Under the pieces are notes generated by a model. It saw nothing but the letters and a program-made list of their open reading frames with translations. It had not been told where the DNA came from and did no database searches. A stretch of DNA of 51,100 bases from Oscillospiraceae bacterium (GTDB lineage: Bacteria > Bacillota > Clostridia > Oscillospirales > Oscillospiraceae). Both the position numbers and the translations under genes were made by a program. Location: contig JAFWFZ010000006.1 of NCBI GenBank assembly GCA_017515345.1, positions 1-51,100 of the forward strand, given 5' to 3'. Below, piece after piece: positions 7,921 through 16,254 of the stretch (positions within the stretch are counted from its first letter, which is position 1; each line of letters begins with the position of its first letter).

Positions 7921-8688
7921 ATGCTCACACAGGAACAGATCAATGCGGACTGGACGGTCCGCTCGGACAACTACAACAACTACGTGGAGGAGGAACTCGC
8001 CACCGATCGGCCGGAGAAGTGGCTCCGGATCATTGAGGAGAATGCCCCGGCCGCCCGGCCCCTGCGGATACTGGACGCCGGCTGCGGCCCCGGGTTCTTC
8101 TCCGTGCTTCTGTCCCGCGCGGGGCACCGGGTCACGGGCGTCGACGGCTCGGAGGGGATGCTTGATCACGCGCGGGAGAACGCGGCGCGCTTCGGCGTGT
8201 CTCCGGAGCTGATCAGGGGGGATTTCGGTGCTCTGCCCTTCGGTGACGAGACCTTCGATCTCGTTGTCAGCCGCAATGTGACCCACATCATCCGGGAGCA
8301 TCTGAAGGTCTATGGCGAGTGGCTGCGGGTGCTGAAGCCCGGCGGCGTGCTGCTGATCTTCGACGCCAACTGGCACCTGCCCTACCAGCCCGGCCCTGTC
8401 CGGGAGGAGGCCATCCGCCGGGAGCGGGAGGGCCTTCGGAAGTACGGCCGGGGCTTTACCTTCGACGGCTCCTTCGAATATATCGACAGCGGGCTCGAGC
8501 CGGAGAATTACCGGGTTTTCGGAAAAGCACAGCGCCCCGATTTCGACATGGGCGTACTCAGGCAGCTCCCCTGCACGGACGTGTCCTTCGACCGGGATGT
8601 GACGGAGGAGCTGTGGAGCGAGAAGGAAAAGCTCTTTTACGGGGCGACGCCCCTCTACATGCTGCGGGCTGTGAAGCCGGAAGGCTGA
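7921..8688 (+). CDS. Class I SAM-dependent methyltransferase (paralogue 2)
   Basis: A 255-residue Rossmann methyltransferase: SAM motif I ILDAGCGPGFF (about 50-60), FDLVVSRNVTH, then LLIFDANWHLPY. It aligns along its whole length with the gene at 1630-2421, and the two share unusual SRNV and FDANW motifs. The start at 7921 is supported by AAGGAG nine bases upstream; an ATG at 7900 overlapping the ATPase stop is the alternative. It is the last gene of the transporter operon and is followed by a hairpin terminator. Placement suggests it modifies the imported ligand or a secreted chelator; no direct evidence identifies the substrate. Confidence 0.88.
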   Translation: MLTQEQINADWTVRSDNYNNYVEEELATDRPEKWLRIIEENAPAARPLRILDAGCGPGFFSVLLSRAGHRVTGVDGSEGMLDHARENAARFGVSPELIRGDFGALPFGDETFDLVVSRNVTHIIREHLKVYGEWLRVLKPGGVLLIFDANWHLPYQPGPVREEAIRREREGLRKYGRGFTFDGSFEYIDSGLEPENYRVFGKAQRPDFDMGVLRQLPCTDVSFDRDVTEELWSEKEKLFYGATPLYMLRAVKPEG

Positions 8689-8733
8689 GGCGGAACGCAC
8701 CGTCCGGGGATGGAAGAAAACTGAAAACGATCA

Positions 8734-8770
8734 AAGGAGCCGCGAGTGCCGGGACCTCGCGGCTCCTTTC
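8734..8770 (+). terminator. Terminator of the transporter operon
   Basis: AAGGAGCCGCGAG (8734-8746) pairs with CTCGCGGCTCCTT (8756-8768) around a 9-base loop, followed by a short T/C run. It lies 45 bases after the second methyltransferase. Confidence 0.65.
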
Positions 8771-8863
8771 TTACGGCGGATGAAGGCGGCCGCTTTTTTA
8801 GCACAAAATGGCAGAAGAATCGCCGGTATTCTTATACGAATCTGAAAAAGCGGCTCGAAAGCC

Positions 8864-8893
8864 TTGTAATTTGCCCCGGAATTATTATATAAT
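8864..8893 (+). promoter_or_regulatory. Sigma-A promoter of the Ig-like repeat gene
   Basis: TTGTAA (8864-8869) and a perfect TATAAT (8888-8893) are separated by 18 bases. The leader to the ATG at 8971 is about 70 bases and ends with AAGGAGG. Confidence 0.75.
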
Positions 8894-8970
8894 GTACTGA
8901 AGGAAAAACAATTTTTGGCAGAATCGGGCTTGAACGATAAATGGAGAAGATCTGAAAAAGGAGGAACGAT

Positions 8971-11900
8971 ATGAGAAAGCGTCTTTTGAGTATCCTGCTG
9001 ACGCTGGTGCTGGTCATGACCCTGCTGCCGGCTGTCGCGCTGCCGGCGGCTGCAGAGCAGTCGGACACCGGTGTGGAGATCACGAAGCAGCCCAGCGACG
9101 CATACCGCTTTGTGGGGGCTGACGCCACCTTCACGGTGGAGGCCGAGGGCAATGGCCTCACCTACCAGTGGCTCTATGTGGACCGCTCCGGCACCACAGA
9201 AGTCAACCGTGCGATCGAGGGTGAAACGTCGCCCACCCTGGTGCTGGAAAACGTCGATATGAGTATGAGCCGCAACCAGTATCGCTGCGCGATCACGTCA
9301 TCCGATGCCCCGAATCTTTTTGAGCTTTCCGATAAAGCCACGCTGTATTTCACCACGGACGTCGGCAGCGGGACCCTGCGCATTACGGGCGGACAGTACG
9401 ACACAGAGGTAGGCGGCCACATTGCCGCCGCGCTCTGGGAGAACGTGAACACCGGCGCCATCGCGGTGATGGGTGAGAACGCCAACGAATACGGCGCCGT
9501 TTTTGACCTGGACAAGGACGGCACGGCGGATATCGAATACTATACGCTTACGCCGACCCAGGACAGCGGCCTCTGGTTCTACTTCGCGCAGCACGTCACC
9601 TGCTCCGTGACCTCGCATATCACCCTCACGGCGGGAGGCGCCCCCAGATTCTCCTGGTTTGACGATCAGGCACTGAGCAGCCTGCTTATCATGTATTTCC
9701 CCAACATTACGTCGCAGCCGCACTCAGTCGTCTGGTTCCCCGGGACCGTAGCGACCTACTCGGTGGAGGCCGAGGGAGAATGTCTCACCTATCAGTGGTA
9801 TACCTGGGACGTCACGGGCGCTGAAGTGCCCATCGAAGACGCCACGGAAGACACCCTTTACCTGCCTGTCACTGAGGAGATGAATGGAAGCCGGTACTAT
9901 TGCCGAGTAGGTACGACGCTTGATCCGGAGGTGTATACGGAAAGCAACCGCGCCACCCTGTATGTGGCCACGGACGCAGGGGCCGGCACGCTGGATCTCA
10001 GCGACGGCAATGAGCTTGTCTTCGAACGTGACGAGGGCGCCGACTACGTGGGAGTGATCGAGTGGCACGCCTATGAGCTCGGCGACATCGACGTTTCTGG
10101 AGATATCGAACAGGGCGTTCTGGTGGACCTGGATCAGAACGGCGCTGCGGATCTGATGTATCGCTATGAGCTTGACGAGAACCAGAATATGCTCTGGTTC
10201 TTCAGCCGGTGCGATACCTATTCCCTTGCCGAGACCACCCTCACGGCGGACGGCTTTGGCATTGCGCCCTGGGAGGATAACAAGGGCTACAGCACACTGA
10301 ATATCCTGCTGCTGTCGGGGCCCCCGGTGATCAATGTCCAGACCGAAGACATGACCGTGACCGCCGGAAGCACGGCCGTCTTCGGCGTGGAGGCCACGGG
10401 AGCGGACAGCTATCAGTGGCAGTACAGCAAGAACGGCGGCAGCACCTGGTCGAACTGCAGCTGCCAGGAGCCGACGTTCGTATTTACCGCCAAGGCAAAT
10501 TACAACGGATGGCAGTACCGGTGCAAGGTTACGAACGCGTACGGGAGCACCACGTCGATCCCGGTGACCCTGACAGTGGTGGCGCCTCCTGCCATCACCG
10601 CCCAGCCCGCGGATCAGACCGTGGCGGCCGGCGAAACAGTGACGTTTACAGTGGCAGCCACGGGAGCGGACAGCTACCAGTGGCAGTACAGCAAGAACGG
10701 CGGGGCCACCTGGATGAACAGCCCCACCGGTAAGGCGGCCACATTCAGCTTCACGGCGACAGCCGCGATGAACGGGCGGATGTACCGCTGCATCGTGACG
10801 AACGGCGCGGGCGACACCCCGTCGAACGCGGCGACGCTGACCGTTGCCTCGAAGCCTGTCATCACGACTCAGCCCACGTCGCAGAGCGTGAATGCCGGCG
10901 AAACGGTGACCTTCACGGTAGCAGCCACGGGAGCGGAGAGCTACCAGTGGCAGTACAGCAAGAACGGCGGGGCCACCTGGACGAACAGCGCGAGCGTCAG
11001 CGGTAAGAAGGCCGCGTTCAGCTTCAAGGCGTCTGCGGAGATGAACGGCCGGATGTACCGCTGCATCGTGACGAACGGCGCGGGCAGCACCACATCGAGC
11101 GCTGCGACGCTGACCGTGGCTACCAAGCCTGTCATCACGTCCCAGCCCGCTGATCAGACCGTAAATGTCGGCGAAACGGTGACGTTTGCGGTGACGGCCA
11201 CGGGAGCGGAGAGCTACCAGTGGCAGTACAGCAAGAACGGCGGCAGCACCTGGCTCAACAGCGCGAGCGTCAACGGCAGGAAGGCTGCGTTCAGCTTCAA
11301 GACGTCAGCAGCGATGGACGGTCGGATGTACCGCTGCGTCGTGACGAACGGCGCGGGCAGCACTACGTCGAGCGCGGCGACGCTGACCGTGGTTTCCAAG
11401 CCTGTCATCACGTCCCAGCCCGTGTCGCAGAGCGTGAATGCCGGCGAAACGGTGACCTTCACGGTAGCAGCCTCGGGAGCGGAGAGCTATCAGTGGCAGT
11501 ACAGCAAGAACGGCGGGGCCACCTGGACGAACAGCGCGAGCGTCAACGGCAGGAAGGCCGCGTTCAGCTTCAAGGCGTCAGCGGAGATGAACGGCCGGAT
11601 GTACCGCTGTATCGTGACGAACGGCGCGGGCGACACCACGTCGAACGCGGCGACCCTGACAGTCCTGTCCAAGCCCAGGATCACGGCCCAGCCCGCGTCG
11701 CAGACCGTGACTGCCGGCGAAACGGTGACCTTCACGGTAACAGCCGCGGGTGCGGAGAGCTACCAGTGGCAGTACAGCAAGAACGGCGGGGCTACCTGGG
11801 CGAACAATTCGGCCACGGGGAGCAATACGAATACATTCAGCTTCAAGACGACAGCGGCGATGAACGGTCGGATGTACCGCTGCGTTGTGACGAACAGCGC

Positions 11901-12270
11901 GGGCGACACCACGTCGAACGCGGCGACCCTGACAGTCCTGTCCAAGCCCAAGATCACGGCTCAGCCCACGCCGCAGACCGTGAATGCCGGCGAAACAGTG
12001 TCCTTTTCGGTAACGGCCACGGGCGCGGAGAGCTACCAGTGGCAGTACAGCAAGGACAACGGGAGCACCTGGCTCAACAGCACAAGCTCCAGCGGAAAGA
12101 AGGCCGTGTTCACCTTTACGGCTACAACGGCGATGAACGGTCGGCAATACCGCTGCGTCGTGACGAACGGCGTGGGCGACACCACGTCGAATGCGGCGAC
12201 GCTGACGGTGATCATCAGAGAATCAGATCCCGACAGGAATACCACTGAGGAGCTGCCATTTTTAGGCTGA
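8971..12270 (+). CDS. Large secreted protein with seven tandem Ig-like domains
   Basis: A 1099-residue exported protein. The N terminus is a signal peptide with basic start, long hydrophobic core and likely cleavage near ALPAAAEQ. Residues about 30-450 form two related, divergent units, each with an Ig-like part (Y-x-W and Y-x-C patterns) and a linker containing VDLDQNGAADL-type segments. From about residue 450 come seven repeats of 88-91 residues with the core QPxDQTVxxGETVTFxV, SYQWQYSKNGG, MNGRMYRC and ATLTV. Conserved Trp and Cys mark an Ig fold. The repeats fit adhesion or surface display. The protein ends in TTEELPFLG with no LPxTG motif, hydrophobic anchor or SLH domain, so cell attachment is unclear. 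Confidence 0.88.
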   Translation: MRKRLLSILLTLVLVMTLLPAVALPAAAEQSDTGVEITKQPSDAYRFVGADATFTVEAEGNGLTYQWLYVDRSGTTEVNRAIEGETSPTLVLENVDMSMSRNQYRCAITSSDAPNLFELSDKATLYFTTDVGSGTLRITGGQYDTEVGGHIAAALWENVNTGAIAVMGENANEYGAVFDLDKDGTADIEYYTLTPTQDSGLWFYFAQHVTCSVTSHITLTAGGAPRFSWFDDQALSSLLIMYFPNITSQPHSVVWFPGTVATYSVEAEGECLTYQWYTWDVTGAEVPIEDATEDTLYLPVTEEMNGSRYYCRVGTTLDPEVYTESNRATLYVATDAGAGTLDLSDGNELVFERDEGADYVGVIEWHAYELGDIDVSGDIEQGVLVDLDQNGAADLMYRYELDENQNMLWFFSRCDTYSLAETTLTADGFGIAPWEDNKGYSTLNILLLSGPPVINVQTEDMTVTAGSTAVFGVEATGADSYQWQYSKNGGSTWSNCSCQEPTFVFTAKANYNGWQYRCKVTNAYGSTTSIPVTLTVVAPPAITAQPADQTVAAGETVTFTVAATGADSYQWQYSKNGGATWMNSPTGKAATFSFTATAAMNGRMYRCIVTNGAGDTPSNAATLTVASKPVITTQPTSQSVNAGETVTFTVAATGAESYQWQYSKNGGATWTNSASVSGKKAAFSFKASAEMNGRMYRCIVTNGAGSTTSSAATLTVATKPVITSQPADQTVNVGETVTFAVTATGAESYQWQYSKNGGSTWLNSASVNGRKAAFSFKTSAAMDGRMYRCVVTNGAGSTTSSAATLTVVSKPVITSQPVSQSVNAGETVTFTVAASGAESYQWQYSKNGGATWTNSASVNGRKAAFSFKASAEMNGRMYRCIVTNGAGDTTSNAATLTVLSKPRITAQPASQTVTAGETVTFTVTAAGAESYQWQYSKNGGATWANNSATGSNTNTFSFKTTAAMNGRMYRCVVTNSAGDTTSNAATLTVLSKPKITAQPTPQTVNAGETVSFSVTATGAESYQWQYSKDNGSTWLNSTSSSGKKAVFTFTATTAMNGRQYRCVVTNGVGDTTSNAATLTVIIRESDPDRNTTEELPFLG
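10411..12214 (+). repeat. Coding tandem repeats (264-273 bp units)
   Basis: The TA(T/C)CAGTGGCAGTACAGCAAG block recurs at 10411, 10675, 10942, 11215, 11488, 11761 and 12034. The spacing is 264, 267 and then 273 bases four times. The middle units are near-identical over long stretches, which suggests recent duplication or gene conversion within the gene. Confidence 0.9.
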
Positions 12271-12313
12271 CGCCTGAAGCACGGCAGGAGACAGCGCGAG
12301 GGAGGAGTATCCT

Positions 12314-12796
12314 ATGAGCAGGATGATCGTGTTTTATTATACGCTTGAGGGGAACAGCGGCTTTGCTGCTGAGACAGCGGCGGAGCTCGCCGGAGCGGAG
12401 ATCGAGCAGCTTCAGGTGGGAAAGGAGCCGCCGAAGAAAGGACTGGGAAAATTCCTCGTGGGCGGCGGCGCGGCCATCCGCGGCACGGACCCGGGGCTCC
12501 TGCCGGTGGCGGCGCAGCTCCGGGAGTACGACGCCGTTATCCTGGCGTACCCCATCTGGGCCGGCAAGTTTCCGCCGGCCATCGGGGCGTTCCTGGAGCG
12601 GTACGATCTTACGGGGAAGGACGTGTATGTGATCACCAGCTCCTCCAGCGGGAATCCCGGTAAATCGGTGCAGCAGGTGGCCGCGAAAACGGGCGGCGTC
12701 AGGGCTTATCTGAGCCTGCTGAACCCGCTGAAGCACCGGGAGGAGGCTAAGGAGCAGATCAAAGCCTTCCTCGAGCAGAATCAGCTGAACGGATAA
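12314..12796 (+). CDS. Flavodoxin-family protein
   Basis: A 160-residue flavodoxin fold. The first strand MIVFYYTLEGNSGFAAE replaces the classical T/S-rich FMN-phosphate loop with TLEGNS, and AYPIWAGKFPPAIGAFLERY matches the second FMN loop. It should carry FMN as a soluble electron carrier or reductase. GGGAGGAG precedes the ATG. It follows the Ig-like gene by 44 bases and could be read through from it, although the two have no evident functional link. A strong terminator follows. Confidence 0.85.
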   Translation: MSRMIVFYYTLEGNSGFAAETAAELAGAEIEQLQVGKEPPKKGLGKFLVGGGAAIRGTDPGLLPVAAQLREYDAVILAYPIWAGKFPPAIGAFLERYDLTGKDVYVITSSSSGNPGKSVQQVAAKTGGVRAYLSLLNPLKHREEAKEQIKAFLEQNQLNG

Positions 12797-12803
12797 CACA
12801 AAA

Positions 12804-12841
12804 CCTGCCCTCCATGAAACCGTGGAGGGCAGGCGCTTTTA
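12804..12841 (+). terminator. Intrinsic terminator, probably bidirectional
   Basis: CCTGCCCTCCA (12804-12814) pairs with TGGAGGGCAGG (12823-12833), followed by CGCTTTTA. A-rich sequence lies upstream of the stem. It separates convergent flavodoxin and LysR genes. Confidence 0.8.
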
Positions 12842-12861
12842 TATCCGTGAGCCGCTGTGAC

Positions 12862-13731
12862 TCAATCCATATCCTTGGAGAACTGGTCGATAAAGCTGAA
12901 ATCCCGTGAGGATACAAAGGTGCGGAACCGGTCGAACGTTTCGTTGTACTCCACCGCCTTGTTCCAGAGCAGGTATACCTTTGCCTTGAGCGGCGGCGTA
13001 AAGTGTGTCCGGCGGATGTCCTTCCACCCGCTGGTCAGATCCATGGGGAGCGTGGCGTAGGCAAAGCCGTTGGCGATGGCCATGTGGAGCAGATCCGGCT
13101 GCTGGGTCATGAGCACCACATTGTGTTCATAATAAATGGTGGGGAGCACATTCCCGAAGATCCCGATGGGCAGGTCCTTCAGATCCTCCAGCGTTACCGC
13201 GTCCCTCCTGTTCTCCGGGGAGCTGCACAGAGCGCACTCCACATCGTACAGATGCTGTTTGCCGATCAGTCGGGAGAACTCCTCGCGGATGGGCGAGATA
13301 GCGCAGTCGAGCTCCATATGCAGGAGCGCGTCGGGCACTTCCTCCACCGTGACGCTCTCCACATGGAGCGTCAGATCGGGATTCTCCTCGGAAAACGGGG
13401 TGAGGATATGGGGATAGAACCAGACGCCGCCGGAGTTGATGATCCCGATGCGGAAGGGACGGTGTTCCCTGGCGGCCTCCCCCTTCAGGCGCTTGACCGT
13501 ATCATTGAAGGTGGAGGTGAGGGCGCTGATCGTCTCATAGAGGGAACGCCCCTGCTCCGTGGGCTCCACACCGTTGGTCGTGCGGATGAACAGGGTCAGC
13601 CCCAGTTCCTTTTCGAAATCGATCAATGCGCGGGAAAGCACAGGCCGCGAGACGTAGAGCCTGTCGGCGGCCTTCGTCATATTCTTGCACTCATAGATGG
13701 CAGTGAAATACTGGATTTGTTTTATCGTCAT
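12862..13731 (-). CDS. LysR-type transcriptional regulator
   Basis: A 289-residue regulator. The N-terminal winged helix-turn-helix spans about residues 1-60 (IQYFTAIYECKNMTKAADRLYVSRPVLSRALIDFEKELG). A linker helix and a periplasmic-binding-like effector domain from about residue 90 follow. It should bind DNA as a tetramer and respond to a small molecule. LysR proteins often control a divergent neighbour, but the adjacent upstream gene here (GDSL hydrolase) is on the same strand and separated by a hairpin, so the target is not evident. Confidence 0.9.
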   Translation of the reverse strand: MTIKQIQYFTAIYECKNMTKAADRLYVSRPVLSRALIDFEKELGLTLFIRTTNGVEPTEQGRSLYETISALTSTFNDTVKRLKGEAAREHRPFRIGIINSGGVWFYPHILTPFSEENPDLTLHVESVTVEEVPDALLHMELDCAISPIREEFSRLIGKQHLYDVECALCSSPENRRDAVTLEDLKDLPIGIFGNVLPTIYYEHNVVLMTQQPDLLHMAIANGFAYATLPMDLTSGWKDIRRTHFTPPLKAKVYLLWNKAVEYNETFDRFRTFVSSRDFSFIDQFSKDMD

Positions 13732-13768
13732 GCTGTCCTCTGCTTTCAGCGGTTCGTGGATTCGTCAG

Positions 13769-13797
13769 AGTATAATTGCAATCAAATAAGTTTACAA
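13769..13797 (-). promoter_or_regulatory. Promoter of the LysR gene
   Basis: On the minus strand TTGTAA (13797-13792) and TATACT (13774-13769) are 17 bases apart in an AT-rich stretch, about 40 bases before the start codon. Confidence 0.65.
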
Positions 13798-13841
13798 AAT
13801 ATTATAAATGACAGCGCGGGAAGAGTAAAGAGCAAATAGCA

Positions 13842-13873
13842 TTTTCGCCGTAGCATAGCAGCTACGGCGAAAA
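13842..13873 (-). terminator. Inverted repeat between the GDSL and LysR genes
   Basis: TTTTCGCCGTAGC (13842-13854) is perfectly complementary to GCTACGGCGAAAA (13861-13873) with a 6-base loop. The A/T ends of the stem may serve as part of an intrinsic terminator for the GDSL gene. Confidence 0.6.
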
Positions 13874-13903
13874 AACCACGTACTGATTCAGTCCGCTGAA
13901 CGC

Positions 13904-14578
13904 TTACAGCGCCAGAGAGCGGATCTTCTCCGCCAGGGCATGGGCTGCGGCGGCGTGGGACTCCTCCGTGAGGTGGACGCCGTCCACCAGCTCATGGCAG
14001 GGGATGGTGTTCAGGTCGAAGAAATCGCAGGCCAGCTCCTCGGCCAGTTTTTCATATTCGCCCGCCAGCTCGGCGGAGCGTTTGAGCGCGCCCTCATCCG
14101 TCATCATGGCGTCCTTCATGGCGAGCGGGCTCAGGGGGACGGGAGCGATGATGAGGATCCTGGGCGTGGGGAAGACCATGACCGGCGGCTTTGCGCGGAC
14201 GATCTCCACCAGCGTGCGCATACCCTCTACGATGTCGGGGGTGCCGAGACCGAAGAGCTTCGTGGAGTCGTTGGTGCCCAGGTTGAGGATGACGAGGTCC
14301 AGGGGACTGTGGCTCTCCAGGCACATGGGCAGGAATGCTGCGCCGTTGCGGCTGGCGAAGTTGGGCGCGTCAAAGAGGGGCGGCGTGTCCGAAGCGGGCA
14401 CGTCATAGGCGGTAGTGCGGCCGTTCAGGCCTTCCTCGATGATCCGGTACTCCGGCCCCAGCTCCTTCTGGAGAAGGCAGGTCCACCGGTGCTCCTCATC
14501 CAGCCGGTAGGGGCCCTTTTCCGGAGAAAAGGCCAGCCCGTAGGTATTGGAATCGCCAAAACATAAGATCCTTTTCAT
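13904..14578 (-). CDS. SGNH/GDSL-family hydrolase
   Basis: A 224-residue esterase/lipase-type hydrolase. Block I is CFGDSNTYG with the nucleophile Ser10. The block II Gly lies in the GLNGRTT region, block III is NLGTNDS, and block V DGVHLT supplies the catalytic Asp and His. There is no signal peptide, so it is probably cytoplasmic and may remove acyl or acetyl groups from small molecules. The start follows AAGGAGG. A hairpin lies downstream. The substrate is not evident. Confidence 0.88.
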   Translation of the reverse strand: MKRILCFGDSNTYGLAFSPEKGPYRLDEEHRWTCLLQKELGPEYRIIEEGLNGRTTAYDVPASDTPPLFDAPNFASRNGAAFLPMCLESHSPLDLVILNLGTNDSTKLFGLGTPDIVEGMRTLVEIVRAKPPVMVFPTPRILIIAPVPLSPLAMKDAMMTDEGALKRSAELAGEYEKLAEELACDFFDLNTIPCHELVDGVHLTEESHAAAAHALAEKIRSLAL

Positions 14579-14732
14579 CGTGTTCCTCCTTATATCATGT
14601 CCCGCGTGGGCGGGGTGGATTACTTGCTCCGTTTGCGGGCGGTCCGCGCTCCGGCTTGTGCAGGACGCTTCGGCCCGCTGATGTTACACTAGCACGGAGG
14701 AGGCCGCAAGTCAACAGATACGGCGGTTTTCC

Positions 14733-14761
14733 TTGATTCGCCGCGCCGGAGGGTGTACACT
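14733..14761 (+). promoter_or_regulatory. Promoter of the DUF3237 gene
   Basis: TTGATT (14733-14738) and TACACT (14756-14761) are 17 bases apart and end about 20 bases before the ATG. On the other strand TTGACT (14714-14709) may drive the divergent GDSL gene with a weak TAGTGT -10. Confidence 0.55.
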
Positions 14762-14782
14762 GGCAAAAAGGGGGAGGAGACT

Positions 14783-15205
14783 ATGGAGAAGAAGCTCATT
14801 CTGGAAATCAAGGTGACCTTTGACCCGGAGGATATCAGCAGCCTCAGCGGACCGGGGGGCGACGTGCTTCTGATCCCCTTTGGCGGGACAGTGACGGGGG
14901 AGATCTTCCACGGCGTGGTCCGGCCCGGCGGAGTGGATGTGCAGCGGGTGAATCTGAGCGGCGTACGCCACATGCTGGCCCGTTATATGCTGGAGGGGAC
15001 AGACCGGGCGGGCAAGCCGTGCCGCATCTATATTGAAAACAACGGCTGGTTCACCGACGGGGAGGCCGCCGTACCCTTCAAGACCGTGCCCGCCTTCATG
15101 ACGGACAGCGCGGAGCTGGCGCCGTATCTTCATCAGAACAAGTTCGTGGGAGAGGGAACTCCCTGGGAGGGCGGCGTCATCATAAGACTGTACGAAGTGC
15201 TGTAA
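14783..15205 (+). CDS. DUF3237 family protein
   Basis: A 140-residue protein matching the DUF3237 beta-barrel family: GGTVTGEIFHGVVRPGGVDVQRV, an ARYMLEGTDRAGKPCRIYIENNGW core and a C-terminal KFVGEGTPWEGGVIIRLYEV. The biochemical role of the family is not established. The start is ATG 14783 after GGGGGAGG; an earlier in-frame ATG at 14753 has no ribosome binding site. It is monocistronic, with its own promoter upstream and a strong bidirectional terminator just after the stop. Confidence 0.8.
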   Translation: MEKKLILEIKVTFDPEDISSLSGPGGDVLLIPFGGTVTGEIFHGVVRPGGVDVQRVNLSGVRHMLARYMLEGTDRAGKPCRIYIENNGWFTDGEAAVPFKTVPAFMTDSAELAPYLHQNKFVGEGTPWEGGVIIRLYEVL

Positions 15206-15236
15206 AAAAACGAGCCGGGAGACCGGCTCGTTTTTC
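15204..15236 (+). terminator. Bidirectional intrinsic terminator
   Basis: AAAAACGAGCCGG pairs with CCGGCTCGTTTTT around GAGA. It has A-rich and T-rich flanks on both strands, so it can end both the DUF3237 gene and the convergent small-gene cluster. Confidence 0.85.
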
Positions 15237-15241
15237 TGTGT

Positions 15242-15439
15242 CTATTCCTTCGGGAGATGCTTATACCGGTCGGCCAGGTTTTCGGTCTTTCCCGGCGGCT
15301 CCTGATTCTGCTTCCGCACCGCTTTGTTGCGGATGGCGTCGGCACCCTTGTCCACCACCTTGTTGCCGATATAGCCCACGCCGATCACCAGCACGGCGAC
15401 GATGGCGATGAAAATGATCCAGATCGCGGTCGTTGACAT
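15242..15439 (-). CDS. Small single-pass membrane protein
   Basis: A 65-residue unrecognised protein. Residues about 5-24 (AIWIIFIAIVAVLVIGVGYI) form one membrane helix, followed by a basic, polar tail. GAGGAGGGAG precedes the ATG. It is the last of four small same-strand genes that appear to be co-transcribed from 16498 and ends at the terminator shared with the DUF3237 gene. No function is assigned. Confidence 0.65.
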   Translation of the reverse strand: MSTTAIWIIFIAIVAVLVIGVGYIGNKVVDKGADAIRNKAVRKQNQEPPGKTENLADRYKHLPKE

Positions 15440-15450
15440 AGGCTCCCTCC

Positions 15451-15930
15451 TCAGAACAGGTGGTGCTTCGTTTTGAGCTCCAGGGGGCGGGAGCGGACCT
15501 GGGTGTTCCCGTCGATGGAGAGGAACAGCTTTTCCACCGCCGTCAGCAGCATGTTCATCTGGAGCGCACAGGTGGGGATGCCGTTGCGGGTGCTCCAGTT
15601 CGTGAACTCGAAACGGTACTCCGCGGGTTCCTCCTCCCCGGAGGTGCGGAACAGCTTCGCGCCCCAGGAGGAGGCGGTGAAATTGAACCGCTGCTCCGTG
15701 CTGCTGCCCTTGAGGTCCGTGCCGATCTCCCCGTAGTTGAATGACTTCACACCCTCGGTCACCAGGCTGAAATCCGGGACGTTCAGGGTGAAGATCTCAG
15801 CGCTTTCCGCGAAATCCGGCTTCCGGCTGATGATCTTACCCTCGCCCACCAGCTGCCTGTTCTTTTTCAGCCCGTACCAGATCGCCGCGGCGAGGATGGC
15901 GACGCCGATGAGGATGGCGACGAAGACCAT
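15451..15930 (-). CDS. Membrane-anchored hypothetical protein
   Basis: A 159-residue unrecognised protein with an N-terminal membrane helix (VFVAILIGVAILAAAIWYGL) and a beta-rich extracytoplasmic domain. The end carries an LLTAVEKLFLSIDG helix and a polar tail. GAAGGAGTG precedes the ATG. It begins only three bases after the lipoprotein gene stop and 11 bases before the next small gene, so the cluster is likely a unit. It may be an envelope protein with its partners; no family is recognised. Confidence 0.65.
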   Translation of the reverse strand: MVFVAILIGVAILAAAIWYGLKKNRQLVGEGKIISRKPDFAESAEIFTLNVPDFSLVTEGVKSFNYGEIGTDLKGSSTEQRFNFTASSWGAKLFRTSGEEEPAEYRFEFTNWSTRNGIPTCALQMNMLLTAVEKLFLSIDGNTQVRSRPLELKTKHHLF

Positions 15931-15933
15931 GGT

Positions 15934-16254
15934 TCACTCCTTCTCGAACAGGGTGCCGCCGATGATGATGTCCTTGCCGGAGCGGCGGAACGACTGATCC
16001 CAGGTGTACTCGAAGCCCAGCAGGGAATAGGTGATGTAGATCTTGTCGCCCTTGATCTCATAGGTGCCGTCGGCCTCGATGCCGAAGGCGGACATGGTGA
16101 CGCTGTCCCCGCTGAAGGTGAAGGTCTGGGGCACGAGGCCGGAGGCCTTGTAGGTGCCCTTCGGCTTGCCGCCGCAGCCGGACAGCAGCGCGGCGATGAG
16201 CACGGCCGCCAGGGTGAGGCAGACGAGCCTTCTGATGAGTTTATTCGTTTTCAT
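15934..16254 (-). CDS. Small lipoprotein
   Basis: A 106-residue exported lipoprotein. The signal peptide LVCLTLAAVLIAALLSGC ends in a lipobox with Cys27. The mature part contains GTYKASGL..., TFTFSGDSVTMSAFGIEADGTYEIKGD and IYITYSLLG, a short beta pattern seen in many small DUF-type lipoproteins. Its start overlaps the end of the upstream small gene by 14 bases, indicating co-translation. The function is unknown. Confidence 0.7.
   Translation of the reverse strand: MKTNKLIRRLVCLTLAAVLIAALLSGCGGKPKGTYKASGLVPQTFTFSGDSVTMSAFGIEADGTYEIKGDKIYITYSLLGFEYTWDQSFRRSGKDIIIGGTLFEKE

Noticed and set aside
10411..12214. CRISPR array
   Set aside because: The 264-273 bp periodicity is in-frame protein repeats with no short repeat-spacer structure, and no cas genes are present.
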